From positions 1 to 64,000 of the forward strand of contig NZ_CANMQD010000006.1 in the NCBI RefSeq assembly GCF_947499945.1: DNA of 64,000 nucleotides, written 5' to 3'. Origin of the DNA: an uncultured Sulfitobacter sp. (GTDB taxonomy: Bacteria; Pseudomonadota; Alphaproteobacteria; Rhodobacterales; Rhodobacteraceae). The notes under the pieces were generated by a model, which had not been told where the DNA came from, made no database searches, and worked only from the letters and a program-made list of their open reading frames with translations. The position numbers and the translations under genes were made by a program. Below, piece by piece: positions 9,097-17,505 of the stretch; position 1 is the first letter of the stretch; each line of letters opens with the position of its first letter.

Positions 9097-9588
9097 ATAG
9101 CCTGCACCAGCAAGACGGAGCTGATTGACCTGACGGTCAAAGAGTTCTCCAAGCTCAGACAACTCATCACCCCCCTTGATGAGGTGCAGGCCAGCTTGGG
9201 TGCGGACGGCACGTCCATCAGGGACGTCATTGGCCACCGCGCCCATTGGATCGATCTTTTTCTGGGTTGGTACTCGGATGGCAGTGCGGGAAAGGAGGTT
9301 TTCTTTCCCGCCAAAGGCTACAAATGGAATGATCTCAAACGGTATAATGCCGATCTACGCAAGCGGCAGGCAGATTTGGATTGGGATGCCGCACGCGCCC
9401 TGCTGGACGACCGCAATGACGCATTGGTCGCATTTTTGACGGCAAAATCCGATGCCGATCTCTATTCCGGCCCGATGCAAGGTGCGGAAAATACATGGAC
9501 TTCAGGGCGGTGGGCAGAAGCCTCAGGCCCAAGCCATTATCGATCAGCTGCCAAATTTATCCGCGCTGTGTTACGAAGCAACACCTGA
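9097..9588 (+). CDS. ClbS/DfsB-family four-helix protein with apparent ATA start
   Basis: A ClbS/DfsB-like (DinB-superfamily) protein: TSIRDVIGHRAHWIDLFLGWY is the family hallmark, followed by FFPAKGYKWNDLKRYN. The family normally begins with a stretch like ATSKxELL 30-40 residues before that hallmark. Here the homologous stretch ACTSKTELIDLTVKEFSKL is present and in frame, but its first codon is ATA (9097-9099), 7 bp after a good ribosome site AAGGGGG (9083-9089). No ATG, GTG or TTG occurs in frame between the Usp stop (9073-9075) and a GTG at 9184, which would cut off about 29 conserved residues. Either AUA is used, the shorter form is made, or the start has been lost by mutation. ClbS itself is a colibactin self-protection hydrolase; a role here is unknown. 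Confidence 0.65.
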   Translation: MACTSKTELIDLTVKEFSKLRQLITPLDEVQASLGADGTSIRDVIGHRAHWIDLFLGWYSDGSAGKEVFFPAKGYKWNDLKRYNADLRKRQADLDWDAARALLDDRNDALVAFLTAKSDADLYSGPMQGAENTWTSGRWAEASGPSHYRSAAKFIRAVLRSNT

Positions 9589-9702
9589 AGTTCAGAGATC
9601 ATAAGCCCTGATGGCCGTCAACGGACCTGCCACAGGGTTAAAGTGCCACTTCTGATTTACCGCAACATCATTTGTCACCATGCCACAGATTGCGGAGCTG
9701 CA

Positions 9703-9716
9703 TTGACGCAGGTCAA
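9703..9716 (+). promoter_or_regulatory. FnrL-type dyad upstream of the permease gene
   Basis: TTGAC-GCAG-GTCAA is a perfect 5+4+5 dyad with the spacing of FNR/FnrL sites and 8 of 10 matches to TTGAT-N4-ATCAA. It lies 74 bp upstream of the permease ATG at 9790, in the 201-bp gap after the DfsB-like gene. It suggests oxygen-dependent control of the permease-thioredoxin pair. Confidence 0.5.
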
Positions 9717-9789
9717 ATCAGGATTTTTCGGAACCTCTATACTTACCTAATGCAACGACCCCATTTCACGTTGCCGCACCGGAGTATGC

Positions 9790-10800
9790 ATGCGCGATAT
9801 TTTCATCTGGCTCAACGACCAGCTGCTGCGGATGCAGTGGCTGTCGGACCTCGTCACGCTGCTGGTGCGCGACGTTTTCGGCCTTGATCCCGCCAGCCAG
9901 ATTGGCGGGAGCGTCCATTTCTTTATTTATGATGTGATCAAGATTTTCATCCTTCTGGGCGTGCTGATCTTCACCATCTCCTATGTCCAAAGCTATTTCC
10001 CCCCGGAACGGACACGCCGCATTCTTGGTCAGCGACAGGGAATTGGCGCGAACATCGTTGCCGCTTTGCTCGGAACGATCACGCCGTTTTGCTCATGCTC
10101 CTCCATTCCCTTGTTCATCGGATTTACCAGTGCAGGCCTGCCACTTGCCGTGACCTTCTCCTTCCTGATTTCCTCTCCACTGGTCGATCTTGCCTCGGTG
10201 ATCCTGCTCGCCAGCATCTTTAACTGGAGCATTGCGCTCGCTTATGTGGTGATCGGACTTGTGCTGGCAGTCTTGGGCGGCACCTTGATCGGGTGGCTGA
10301 AGCTGGAGGATCAGGTAGAGGCGTTTGTGTATCAAAGCCCCGTGACCGACCATGACAACGATGGCAAAATCAGCCGCCGCGAACGGCTCAGCTATGCCCG
10401 CGATCAGGTGATCGAGATTGTTCACCGTGTCTGGATTTATGTTTTGATTGGAGTGGGCATCGGTGCTGCGATCCACAACTGGGTGCCAGAAACATTCATC
10501 TCTGCCCTGCTCGGTCAGGACAAATGGTGGTCCGTTCTGGTTGCCACACTTGCAGGAATTCCGATGTACGCCGACATCTTTGGCACGCTGCCCATCGCGG
10601 AGGCGCTGGTTGAAAAAGGCGTCGGTTTGGGAACAGCGTTGGCCTTTATGATGGCCGTGACTGCCTTGTCTTTGCCGTCGATGATTATGCTCAAGCGGGT
10701 TGTGAAACTTCCCCTTCTGTTGGTTTTCATCGCCATTGTAACGGTCGGCATCATCCTCATCGGATATATTTTCAATGCCACCGCCCCTCTTTTCGTCTAA
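9790..10800 (+). CDS. ArsP_1/DUF318-type permease with an EF-hand-like cytosolic loop
   Basis: A 336-residue inner-membrane protein with about eight hydrophobic segments, of the ArsP_1 permease family (PF03773). The hallmark TPFCSCSSIPLFIGF is at residues 98-112 (Cys101, Cys103), and the second-half repeat is GIPMYADIFGTLPIAEAL. Family members export organoarsenicals or other thiol-reactive or metal species, but many have no known substrate. Residues 187-198 (DHDNDGKISRRE), in the loop between the two halves, match the 12-residue EF-hand calcium loop exactly (D1, D3, D5, G6, I8, E12). A 78-residue thioredoxin-like gene follows after 14 bp, the usual partner of this permease type, suggesting redox-coupled function. 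Confidence 0.85.
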   Translation: MRDIFIWLNDQLLRMQWLSDLVTLLVRDVFGLDPASQIGGSVHFFIYDVIKIFILLGVLIFTISYVQSYFPPERTRRILGQRQGIGANIVAALLGTITPFCSCSSIPLFIGFTSAGLPLAVTFSFLISSPLVDLASVILLASIFNWSIALAYVVIGLVLAVLGGTLIGWLKLEDQVEAFVYQSPVTDHDNDGKISRRERLSYARDQVIEIVHRVWIYVLIGVGIGAAIHNWVPETFISALLGQDKWWSVLVATLAGIPMYADIFGTLPIAEALVEKGVGLGTALAFMMAVTALSLPSMIMLKRVVKLPLLLVFIAIVTVGIILIGYIFNATAPLFV

Positions 10801-10814
10801 ACAGGAGATATGAT

Positions 10815-11051
10815 ATGATCATCAAAATACTCGGCTCGGGCTGCAAAAAATGTCTGGCACTCGAAGCAAACGTCAAGGCAGCACTGTCAGAAGCTGACGT
10901 CAAAGCGGAAGTCGAAAAGGTAACCGATTTTGTCGATATTGCGCGGTACGGTGTCATGTCGACACCCGGCCTTGTGATCGATGAAAAGGTGGTATCGAGT
11001 GGACGCGTGTTGACCCCACCGCAGATCAGCGCTCTTCTTCCGACTGCCTGA
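10815..11051 (+). CDS. Small thioredoxin-like protein (redox-active disulfide protein 2 type)
   Basis: A 78-residue cytoplasmic thioredoxin-fold protein with the active site GSGCKKC (Cys10, Cys13) directly after the first strand. The cis-Pro segment MSTPGLVID and a VVSSGRVLTP beta hairpin follow. Length and motif match the redox-active disulfide protein 2 family, found next to ArsP_1-type permeases. An AGGAGAT ribosome site precedes the ATG. It is likely co-transcribed with the permease and may reduce its Cys pair or its substrate (inference). Confidence 0.88.
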   Translation: MIIKILGSGCKKCLALEANVKAALSEADVKAEVEKVTDFVDIARYGVMSTPGLVIDEKVVSSGRVLTPPQISALLPTA

Positions 11052-11131
11052 AATACTGCTGCTTTCTTGGTCATCTTAAGAGCAGAAAACAGCACCCTCT
11101 ATTTCAATTCCAATCTGCCGAAAGGCCCCCA

Positions 11132-12355
11132 GTGAAACCTGACACCTCCAACACGTCGCCCGACTTGCCGCTTGCTGATACTGGCGTGACCAAGGCAGAC
11201 ATGGCTGCGGCACCAAATGCGGTGGGGCGATCCCGCCTGTTCCTGATCCCGCTCTTTCTGGCAACCCTCTTTTCTGGGGCGGTGATTGGCATGTATTTCC
11301 AACCACCCGGCCTGCGCATATTTTTCAATACCACAGGGTTGGAGCCGGGTGCTGGTACGAACACACCCATTGCTGTCGCCATTCAGCAGGTCACGACCCA
11401 AGAACAAGTTGCAGTCATCAGCGAGGGGGATGTTGTGGCACTGGGAAGGATCATTCCGCGCGGTGATGTGATCAGTGTCGCGACCCCGTCAGGTGCGGGT
11501 GACGCGCGGATTGCTGAACTGCGTGTTGCCATTGCCGATGATGTCGAAGCGGGGGATATTCTCGCAGTCCTCGACAACCTTCCCCAACTGCAAAGCGCTG
11601 TCGCCTCCGCCCAAGCGGCATTGCGCGTGCGCGAGGCGAACCTTGCCCAAACCCGCGCCTCCAATACCGCCAGCCTGGCCGAAGCGCAGGCATCGCTTGA
11701 GCGGGCGAATGCGACAGCAACAGTTGCGCAGTCAGACCTTGACCGCGTCACTGCCTTGTTTGAACGCGGTGTAACCACCCGCGCCGCATTGGATCAGGCG
11801 ATTGCAACGGCAACTCAGGCGGCCCGCGATGTAGAGCGGACCCAAGCAACACTGTCGCGCTACGCCACAAGCTCGGAAATTGTGCAGGCCGACATTGCCG
11901 TGGCACAGGCCAATCTAGAAGCTGCCCGCGCCACACTTGCCAGTGCGGAGCAAGATCTGGACCGCGCGTATGTGCGTGCGCCAGAGCGCGGCAAAGTCCT
12001 TGATATCAATGTACGAACCGGAGAGCGCCCCGGCACGGCAGGCATTATCGACCTCGGCGACACCTCGCAAATGACAGTTGAGGCCGAGGTCTATCAAACC
12101 ATGATCGGACGGGTGGCGATTGGCGATCCTGTGACCGTCAACGCCGACGCACTCGCGCAGGAATTGCGTGGCACTGTCACTGCTATTGGTCTTGAGATCG
12201 GGCGGCAGTCTATCACCTCAGACGATCCTGCCGCCAATACGGATGCCCGTGTGGTTGATGTGATCGTGACACTCGATGCAGCTTCCTCGCCCCTCGCGGC
12301 CCCCTTTACCAATCTCGAAGCGATTGTGCGGATTGACGCTGGCCGCACCCCATGA
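11132..12355 (+). CDS. HlyD/DevB-type membrane fusion protein of an ABC exporter
   Basis: A 407-residue periplasmic adaptor. One N-terminal membrane anchor (about residues 35-55, LFLIPLFLATLFSGAVIGMY) leads into a split lipoyl/biotinyl-like domain (AVISEGDVVALGRIIPRGDV), a long alpha-helical hairpin rich in Ala/Gln/Glu (about 145-280), and a beta-barrel part (YVRAPERGKVLDINVRTGE). This is the DevB layout. The start is a GTG preceded by AAAGG. Its stop overlaps the start of the permease gene (ATGA), and the ATPase follows, so devB-devC-devA form one tripartite exporter. Substrate unknown; in cyanobacteria DevBCA exports glycolipids. Confidence 0.88.
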   Translation: MKPDTSNTSPDLPLADTGVTKADMAAAPNAVGRSRLFLIPLFLATLFSGAVIGMYFQPPGLRIFFNTTGLEPGAGTNTPIAVAIQQVTTQEQVAVISEGDVVALGRIIPRGDVISVATPSGAGDARIAELRVAIADDVEAGDILAVLDNLPQLQSAVASAQAALRVREANLAQTRASNTASLAEAQASLERANATATVAQSDLDRVTALFERGVTTRAALDQAIATATQAARDVERTQATLSRYATSSEIVQADIAVAQANLEAARATLASAEQDLDRAYVRAPERGKVLDINVRTGERPGTAGIIDLGDTSQMTVEAEVYQTMIGRVAIGDPVTVNADALAQELRGTVTAIGLEIGRQSITSDDPAANTDARVVDVIVTLDAASSPLAAPFTNLEAIVRIDAGRTP

Positions 12356-13527
12356 GCCGCCTGCTGACGTATCTGTTCGGACGCTTGCCCATCGGCTGGC
12401 TGCAACTCACCCATAGCCGTGGACGGTTCTTTGCCGCTGTGGCTGGTGTCGCATTTGCGAACCTTCTGGTGTTCATGCAACTTGGAATTATGGGTGCCTT
12501 GAATAGCTCGACCGTAGCGCCCTATGCGATCCTCAATGCCGACATCATTCTGTCATCCGAGGACGGTAATACCCTCACCGATGGTGGACATATTCCACGG
12601 GCGCGTATGTTTCAGGCACTCGGCGTCGCAGGTGTCACCGATGCAACGCCGCTGTTTATAGGGAATCTGCCTTTCACGCTTGAGGATGGATCGTCAGTCT
12701 CGCTTCTCAGCTTTGGCATGGACATTGCCAAACCAGATTTTACCGCGCCCGTGATTGCCCCCGCTCTTGAGCGGCTGAGCCTTGAGAACACCGCCCTTCT
12801 GGATAAGGGCACGCGCGGCATGCCGACCGCAGTTATTGATGCGTTGACAGACGGCGAGCGATTCAGCTTTGAAACAGGCGGTGACACGCTCACCGCGATT
12901 GGCACTATGGATATTGGCGGCGGGTTTCTGGCCGATGGGATGATGATGATGTCCGACCAGACATTCTTGCGCGTGTTTCCCGCTAGGTCCAGTGGGGCGC
13001 CCAATCACATCCTGTTGCGCACGGGGGAGGGCATCGCAATCGACACTGTCGTTAAGCGTTTGGAAACAACCCTGCCACGCGGCAACCTGCGCATCCAAAG
13101 CATGACAAGCTCTGCCGCCAACGATCTGGCCTATATGTCCACAGAACGCCCCACTGGTATCATCTTTGGATTTGGTGTCTTCATGGGCATCCTCGTGGGA
13201 CTGGTCATCGTCTATCAGGTGTTGTCCACGGATGTGGCCGACCATCTGCGCGAATACGCGACCTTCAAGGCGATGGGCTATGGCCAGTCGTTCTTCTTGG
13301 GCATCATATTCGAAGAAGCAATCATTCTCGCAGTGTTTGGGTTCATCCCCGGCTTCATCGTCTCGGTGGGGCTTTATGCTGCTTTAGTCTCGGTCACAGG
13401 CCTGCCTGTTGAGATGGAGACAGGTCGCGCGATCCTTGTGTTCCTCGGCACCCTCGCAGCATGTAGCATATCTGGGGCCATCGCCACCCGCAGACTTGTC
13501 CATGCTGATCCGGCGGATTTATTCTGA
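12352..13527 (+). CDS. DevC-type ABC exporter permease (FtsX/MacB fold)
   Basis: A 391-residue inner-membrane permease. A single N-terminal membrane segment (about residues 25-45) is followed by a large periplasmic domain (about 50-260), then three C-terminal membrane helices (about 268-290, 318-340 and 355-378). This FtsX/MacB topology, with the start PIGWLQLTHSRGRFFAAVAGVAFANLLVFMQ split across residues 14-45, is that of DevC. It overlaps both neighbours by a few bases, showing tight coupling with the fusion protein and the ATPase. Confidence 0.88.
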   Translation: MSRLLTYLFGRLPIGWLQLTHSRGRFFAAVAGVAFANLLVFMQLGIMGALNSSTVAPYAILNADIILSSEDGNTLTDGGHIPRARMFQALGVAGVTDATPLFIGNLPFTLEDGSSVSLLSFGMDIAKPDFTAPVIAPALERLSLENTALLDKGTRGMPTAVIDALTDGERFSFETGGDTLTAIGTMDIGGGFLADGMMMMSDQTFLRVFPARSSGAPNHILLRTGEGIAIDTVVKRLETTLPRGNLRIQSMTSSAANDLAYMSTERPTGIIFGFGVFMGILVGLVIVYQVLSTDVADHLREYATFKAMGYGQSFFLGIIFEEAIILAVFGFIPGFIVSVGLYAALVSVTGLPVEMETGRAILVFLGTLAACSISGAIATRRLVHADPADLF

Positions 13528-14252
13528 TGACGGATGCTCCTATCTCAACGCAAAACCTTGACCATTTTTTCGGTACTGGCGATGCGCGAAAGCAAGCCCT
13601 TTTTGACATTAATCTGGAAATCAAACGCGGCAGTCTGACCGTCCTGATGGGGCCATCAGGATCGGGCAAAACAACTTTGCTGACCCTGATCGGCTGCCTG
13701 CGGGAGGTGCGCGATGGCGATGTGCGCGTCCTTGGCCATGACCTCAACGGTGCGAGCGAAACCGTCCTTGTAGGGTTGCGCCGCCGCCTTGGATTCATCT
13801 TTCAGGCCCATAATCTGCATGAAAGCCTCACGGCGACACAGAACGTATTGATGGGATTGCAAGTGCACGGAAACACCGATGTGATCAAAGCGCGTCATGC
13901 TGCGCATCATATTCTCGATCTTCTGGGATTGGCAGACAGGCGCAATTACCTCCCCGGCAACCTGTCAGGCGGGCAAAAGCAGCGCGTCGCAGTCGCCCGC
14001 GCTCTTGTCTCTAACCCGGAGATTATCCTCGCTGATGAGCCGACCGCCGCATTGGATAAAGAAGCGGGCCATACGGTCGTCCAGATGCTAAAATCATTGG
14101 GCAGCACACGCGGCACAACCACGGTGATGGTGACGCATGATCCGCGTATTCTTGAAATGGCCGACCGGATCATCAGCCTCGAGGACGGGCGGGTCGTATC
14201 GGACACGCTACAATCAGCAAACCAGCCTAATCGCCCTCAGTTAAAAGTCTGA
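13527..14252 (+). CDS. DevA-type ABC exporter ATPase
   Basis: A 241-residue ABC ATPase of the MacB/LolD/DevA class. Walker A is GPSGSGKTT (near residue 46), the Q loop FIFQAHNLHESLTA, the signature LSGGQKQRVAVARAL, Walker B IILADEPTAALD, and the switch His lies in VMVTHD. It energises the exporter formed with the two preceding genes. Its end is only 1 bp from the convergent cbiZ stop, so no terminator separates the two operons. Confidence 0.92.
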   Translation: MTDAPISTQNLDHFFGTGDARKQALFDINLEIKRGSLTVLMGPSGSGKTTLLTLIGCLREVRDGDVRVLGHDLNGASETVLVGLRRRLGFIFQAHNLHESLTATQNVLMGLQVHGNTDVIKARHAAHHILDLLGLADRRNYLPGNLSGGQKQRVAVARALVSNPEIILADEPTAALDKEAGHTVVQMLKSLGSTRGTTTVMVTHDPRILEMADRIISLEDGRVVSDTLQSANQPNRPQLKV

Positions 14253-14253
14253 C

Positions 14254-14913
14254 CTACAGGTTCATTGCAGGTTTCACAGTTTGCATCCACTCCTGCGCAC
14301 CCCCGAGCGTGGCGTTATACACCGCTTCGCCAATCGCTTCGCCGATGGCAGTGTGCAAACCCGCGTAATCGGATGTGCCAATCGGGGAAGCCACCGCAAT
14401 ACAGTCTGTACCAGTGCCAGTCGCGCTGCCCGTCGGGAGCGCCAGTCCAACATCCATAATCGCCGCAGTCCGTGCTTGGGCGACGATCGTCAGTGCTTCG
14501 ATTAAGCCCGTCTGGCTAAGGCCACTTTGCAACGAGACGGCAATATTGATCGTCCCCCAATCCATTTGACTTCGGTCAACACGGTGGCCAATGCGCTCTG
14601 CGTTCGACAGGCCCACTGTGGCCACGCAATGTGCAACCACACCCTCCACGGTCGCAGTCGCTTCGGTGTAGAAACCAACATCGCGCGAGGTGAGGAAACA
14701 CACAGCGTCACTCTGCCCGCGCTCTGCCAGCGTATCCTTAAGCCAGCGGTGCACATCCATATCGCGGGGCAGGTCGGCATTGCGCACTTCGCGCCATAAG
14801 ATGCGGTCCGCCATTACAAAGCCGGGCTTGTTAATCGCCCAACTCAGCACCCGCATCTCGCGGCCCAGATCAAAGATAAGCCATGGCCGCTCTAGCGTAA
14901 CCCGCGCGGTCAT
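14254..14913 (-). CDS. cbiZ: Adenosylcobinamide amidohydrolase
   Basis: A 219-residue cytoplasmic enzyme that removes the aminopropanol/nucleotide-loop side chain of adenosylcobinamide or pseudocobalamin, giving adenosylcobyric acid for remodelling into cobalamin. Family marks are FLTSRDVGFYTEA in the middle and GTGTDCIAVASP near the C-terminus. It is the last gene of the riboswitch-led btu operon and overlaps btuD by 4 bp. With the importer it points to salvage of foreign corrinoids. Confidence 0.9.
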   Translation of the reverse strand: MTARVTLERPWLIFDLGREMRVLSWAINKPGFVMADRILWREVRNADLPRDMDVHRWLKDTLAERGQSDAVCFLTSRDVGFYTEATATVEGVVAHCVATVGLSNAERIGHRVDRSQMDWGTINIAVSLQSGLSQTGLIEALTIVAQARTAAIMDVGLALPTGSATGTGTDCIAVASPIGTSDYAGLHTAIGEAIGEAVYNATLGGAQEWMQTVKPAMNL

Positions 14914-15665
14914 AACGCCTCCAGCGGTTGCAGGATAAATCCGTCAGATGTCTGCGCCGTAAAGGCCGTAATGCCGAAAACATCGCGCAGGGTTTCGGGG
15001 GTAAGCACGTCTTTTGGCGTCCCGTCGGCGACCAGCGTGCCGTCATGCACCACCAGCAATCGCGTACAATGACGCGCCGCCAACCCGAGGTCATGGAGCG
15101 ACACAATCACCGACGAGCCGCTTTTCGCCAACTCCGCAAAACAGGCCATGGTCGAAATCTGATGCGCGGGATCAAGCCCTGCAACAGGCTCGTCCGTCAT
15201 CAACAGCGGCGTTTCCTGCGCCAGTGCACGCGCAATTAATACCCGCGCCTGCTCCCCTCCCGACAAGCGTGTGGCAGTACGTGAGGCAAAATCCGTCAGC
15301 CCCATATGCGCCAGTGCTCGGTCAATCGCCGCTGCGTCCTGCGCTCCGATAGCGGCCCCCTGCCCCAGATGCGGGATGCGCCCCAAAGCAACCAGTGTGC
15401 GCACATCAACAGGCCATGCAATCTCGCGCGCTTGGGGCATCCATGCAGCATGTTTGCCGCGCGTCGCAGGCGCAATCTCGGCGAGCGAGGACTGCCCCGC
15501 ACAGGGGATCAACCCAAGAATCGCACGCATCAGTGTCGTCTTACCCGCCCCGTTCGGACCGATCAAACCGACCATTTCACCCTGCGCCACATCGAAGCTG
15601 ATCCCGTTCAGAACGGGTCTGCTGCGCAAGGTGACGCTGAGGTTCGTGACAGACAGCAAGCTCAT
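14910..15665 (-). CDS. btuD: Cobalamin ABC importer ATPase
   Basis: A 251-residue ABC ATPase of the FecE/BtuD class. Walker A is GPNGAGKTT, signature LSGGEQARVLIARAL, Walker B LLMTDEPVAGLD, and the switch motif VIVSLHDL. It overlaps btuC and cbiZ by 4 bp each. Placement after btuB, btuF and btuC under a cobalamin riboswitch identifies the substrate class as corrinoids rather than iron siderophores. Confidence 0.93.
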   Translation of the reverse strand: MSLLSVTNLSVTLRSRPVLNGISFDVAQGEMVGLIGPNGAGKTTLMRAILGLIPCAGQSSLAEIAPATRGKHAAWMPQAREIAWPVDVRTLVALGRIPHLGQGAAIGAQDAAAIDRALAHMGLTDFASRTATRLSGGEQARVLIARALAQETPLLMTDEPVAGLDPAHQISTMACFAELAKSGSSVIVSLHDLGLAARHCTRLLVVHDGTLVADGTPKDVLTPETLRDVFGITAFTAQTSDGFILQPLEAL

Positions 15666-16642
15666 AACCCTTCCCGTCGCGTGCGGTAGATGAGGTGCAA
15701 AAACAGCGGCGCCCCCACGATTGCGGTCAACACACCCAGCTTCAGATCACGCTCGGGCAGGATCATCCGCACCGCGATGTCAGCGGCCAAAAGCATAATC
15801 GCGCCGCCCAGTCCCGAGGCCCACAAAAGCGCACCGGGGCGTGCGCCGACAAAAGGGCGCAAAATATGCGGCACGACCAGCCCGACAAAACCGATGGCAC
15901 CCGCCACCGCAGTTGACGCACCAACAACTGCGGCTGTGCCAAAAATGAGCGTGAGGCGCAGGCGGGTGAGGTTAATGCCCATCGCCGCCGCCGCATCCTC
16001 GCCCAAGGTGAGCGCATCAAGGCCACGCGCGGTGCGCATTAGCATGAGACAGCCAATCAAAATCAGCGGCAAAGCAATCCAGACATGCACCATCGAGCGA
16101 TCGGCGAGCGAGCCCATCATCCAGAATACAATCTCGTTCGCGGCAAAGGGGTTTGGCGACAGGTTCAGCACCAAGGAAGTCAGCGCCCCTGCCAACGCTG
16201 AAATCGCAATCCCCGCAAGGATGAGAGTGAGCGAGGAGCCGCGTGGTCCAGCAAGCGCCATCACAGCAAATACACCAATCAATGCACCCGCCAGCGCAGA
16301 AGCAGGCAAGGCAAACGCAACGGCCCCCGCAATGCCAGTTTGAATTGACAAAACAGCGCCAAGTGCTGCCGAGCCTGACACACCAATCAATCCGGGGTCT
16401 GCCAGCGGATTGCGCAGATACCCTTGCATCGCCGCCCCCGCCACGCCGAGACTTGCCCCGATCATGAGCGCGAGCAGCGCACGGGGTAGCCGGATTTCGC
16501 GCATCACCATGGCGATGGGACTGTCCCCCCCTTTGAGCAGCGCCATGATGCTCTCACCCAGTCCCGCCTCGGCAGGCCCAATCAGCAATGAAGCAACAAA
16601 CAGCACACAGACACCAGCGCCAAGCGAGAGCATCAGGCGCAT
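15662..16642 (-). CDS. btuC: Cobalamin ABC importer permease
   Basis: A 326-residue inner-membrane permease of the FecCD/BtuC family with about nine to ten hydrophobic segments. Family motifs include LPRALLALMIGASLGVAGA, followed by the Gln/Asn-rich MQGYLRNPLADPGLIGVS, and GFVGLVVPHILRPFVG, the cytoplasmic coupling segment that contacts BtuD. It starts one base inside the btuF stop (TGATG) and overlaps btuD, so expression is coupled. Confidence 0.93.
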   Translation of the reverse strand: MRLMLSLGAGVCVLFVASLLIGPAEAGLGESIMALLKGGDSPIAMVMREIRLPRALLALMIGASLGVAGAAMQGYLRNPLADPGLIGVSGSAALGAVLSIQTGIAGAVAFALPASALAGALIGVFAVMALAGPRGSSLTLILAGIAISALAGALTSLVLNLSPNPFAANEIVFWMMGSLADRSMVHVWIALPLILIGCLMLMRTARGLDALTLGEDAAAAMGINLTRLRLTLIFGTAAVVGASTAVAGAIGFVGLVVPHILRPFVGARPGALLWASGLGGAIMLLAADIAVRMILPERDLKLGVLTAIVGAPLFLHLIYRTRREGL

Positions 16643-17505
16643 CAGTTCCGCGCCTCCAGTTCGCGCCGCGCTTGGGCCATGTCGCGGATCGCACGGGCCA
16701 CAAACGGTGTCCCGCAGACCCAGTCATGATCGGTGAGCGCCGCAGTGCCGCCCTCTCCGCGCAATTCGCCAATTACAGGATGGTCCATGATCTCTTCCGC
16801 ACGGCTCCCTCCGGGATAGCGCCGTGCAGTGATCATCAGATCGGGCGCAATCATCGCCAGCATTTCAAGCGGAAGTTTACCCCAGACATACCCCTCCTCC
16901 GCAGGCGCATTGCGCAGACCCGCAGCGGCCAAAATCTCCCCCGCTAAAGACTCGTTTCCCGAAGTATAGCCGTTGGCATAATAGAGTGCGGCGCGGGGCA
17001 TCTCATCCTTCGGCAGAGCTGTGGCAGGATCAATGCGCAGGGCGGCAAGGTCGGCGTCAAACTTTGCGATCAGGGCTTCCGCCTGCGCCTCACGGCCCAA
17101 GGCATTGCCCATCTGGCGCATCCGCGCACGCACATCCGCCAGCGAGTTTACGATATCGAATTGCACCACCTTGATCCCCAGCCGCCGCAGCAATGCAATG
17201 GTCTCGCGGTTGGAATAAACGCCAGCCACCACCAGATCGGGGCGCAGGACATGCACCTCCTCGGCGCGACCGGCATTGATCGGATACTGCGCCGCCTCAT
17301 CCGCCATCGCAGATACGCGACGGTCAAGGGAGATGCGGCTGACCGAGATCAGCTGCGCGGGCGCGGCAAGTAACATAGCAAGCTGGTCGGTGCACAGGTT
17401 CATCGAGACAACACGTGCAGGCACATCCGCATAAGCAGGCGCCCAAGCGGCGACAGCCAGACAGGCCGCCGCCGTCAGTCGCTTTATGCCATCAGAATTC
17501 AGCAC
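16642..17505 (-). CDS. btuF: Cobalamin-binding periplasmic protein
   Basis: A 287-residue class III periplasmic binding protein. A signal peptide (IKRLTAAACLAVAAWAPAYA) is followed by RVVSMNLCTDQLAMLLA, typical of the BtuF/FecB group, then PDLVVAGVYSNRETIALL and a C-terminal helical lobe. I start it at the GTG at 17505, which overlaps the end of btuB by 14 bp and puts the signal peptide near the N-terminus; a longer frame from 17586 would place about 27 non-signal residues ahead of it. It delivers corrinoid from BtuB to BtuCD. Confidence 0.88.
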   Translation of the reverse strand: MLNSDGIKRLTAAACLAVAAWAPAYADVPARVVSMNLCTDQLAMLLAAPAQLISVSRISLDRRVSAMADEAAQYPINAGRAEEVHVLRPDLVVAGVYSNRETIALLRRLGIKVVQFDIVNSLADVRARMRQMGNALGREAQAEALIAKFDADLAALRIDPATALPKDEMPRAALYYANGYTSGNESLAGEILAAAGLRNAPAEEGYVWGKLPLEMLAMIAPDLMITARRYPGGSRAEEIMDHPVIGELRGEGGTAALTDHDWVCGTPFVARAIRDMAQARRELEARN

